Part shown: positions 6,936-6,973 of the stretch, in pieces | Position numbering within the stretch: the first letter of the stretch is position 1 | Layout of the letters: the number at the start of each line of letters is the position of its first letter | NCBI GenBank assembly: GCA_021795095.1 | Contig: JAJYPU010000097.1 | Location: 1 to 6,973, forward strand | Length of the DNA: 6,973 bases | DNA from: Actinomycetes bacterium | Lineage (GTDB): Bacteria; Actinomycetota; Acidimicrobiia; Acidimicrobiales; RAAP-2 | Reading direction: 5' to 3' | Notes under the pieces: model-generated | Database searches by the model: none | The model's input: the letters and a program-made list of their open reading frames with translations, nothing else | What the model was told of the DNA's origin: nothing | Made by a program: the position numbers and the translations under genes

Positions 6936-6973
6936 CTAGCCCTTCACTCTCACCATTGCCGGGCGCAGGACGC
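6936..6973 (-). CDS. grpE: GrpE nucleotide exchange factor, C-terminal end only
   Basis: GrpE releases ADP from DnaK. Only the last 11 codons and the TAG stop (6936-6938) are in the window, reading VLRPAMVRVKG. The stretch LRPAMVRV fits the end of the GrpE family signature ([LIVM]-[RI]-x-[SA]-x-V-x-[IV]), where the C-terminal beta domain ends. The stop codon touches the dnaJ ATG with no spacer, as expected for the grpE-dnaJ pair of an actinobacterial dnaK operon. The other two frames here do not give a recognisable protein end. The identification rests on a very short stretch, but motif, frame and context agree. Confidence 0.85.
   Translation of the reverse strand, partial: VLRPAMVRVKG

Noticed and set aside
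1..6973. Search for an undescribed system, mobile element, CRISPR array, tRNA or other RNA gene.
   Set aside because: Coding sequence of recognised housekeeping genes fills the window except for 49 nt. There are no long direct or inverted repeats outside coding sequence and no composition shift or integrase-like gene to suggest a mobile or defence system.

Overview
This window is a strongly GC-rich stretch in which every supportable gene lies on the minus strand. It reads as two co-directional housekeeping blocks. In transcription order (right to left) they are grpE (only its 3' end) > dnaJ > hspR > clpB, then purA > purD > purB (only its 5' part). A MerR-type HspR repressor beside dnaJ, the actinobacterial DnaJ1-type N-terminus and the very high GC content point to an actinomycetote. 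Some protein details, notably the short post-sensor-1 segment of ClpB, suggest a lineage outside the well-studied Streptomyces and Mycobacterium groups, possibly Acidimicrobiia. That placement is an inference and is not proven by the sequence.

Positions 2961-6973 form a heat-shock chaperone block: nucleotide exchange factor GrpE, zinc-finger J-protein DnaJ, repressor HspR and disaggregase ClpB. The genes are packed end to end. The grpE stop abuts the dnaJ ATG, dnaJ and hspR overlap by 8 nt, and hspR and clpB overlap by 1 nt with a perfect AGGAGG site deciding the clpB start. DnaK lies presumably just upstream, outside the window. Together these products form the DnaK/DnaJ/GrpE-ClpB disaggregation machinery, with its repressor encoded in the middle of the unit.

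Positions 1-2911 form a purine block: adenylosuccinate synthetase (PurA), phosphoribosylamine-glycine ligase (PurD) and the N-terminal third of adenylosuccinate lyase (PurB). All three genes start with GTG, and both internal junctions are 4-nt GTGA overlaps, indicating translational coupling. PurA and PurB together convert IMP to AMP. PurD, and PurB in its second role, act in the de novo route to IMP.

The only real intergenic space is 49 nt between clpB and purA (2912-2960). It holds a ribosome-binding site, a weak possible -10 box and a 12-bp palindrome, but no convincing terminator, so read-through from the chaperone operon into the purine genes is plausible. No stretch over 300 bases lacks a gene. 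I found no RNA gene, mobile element, CRISPR array or defence-type system. This is conserved core genome, and the points worth a second look are details of operon architecture and a few protein features.
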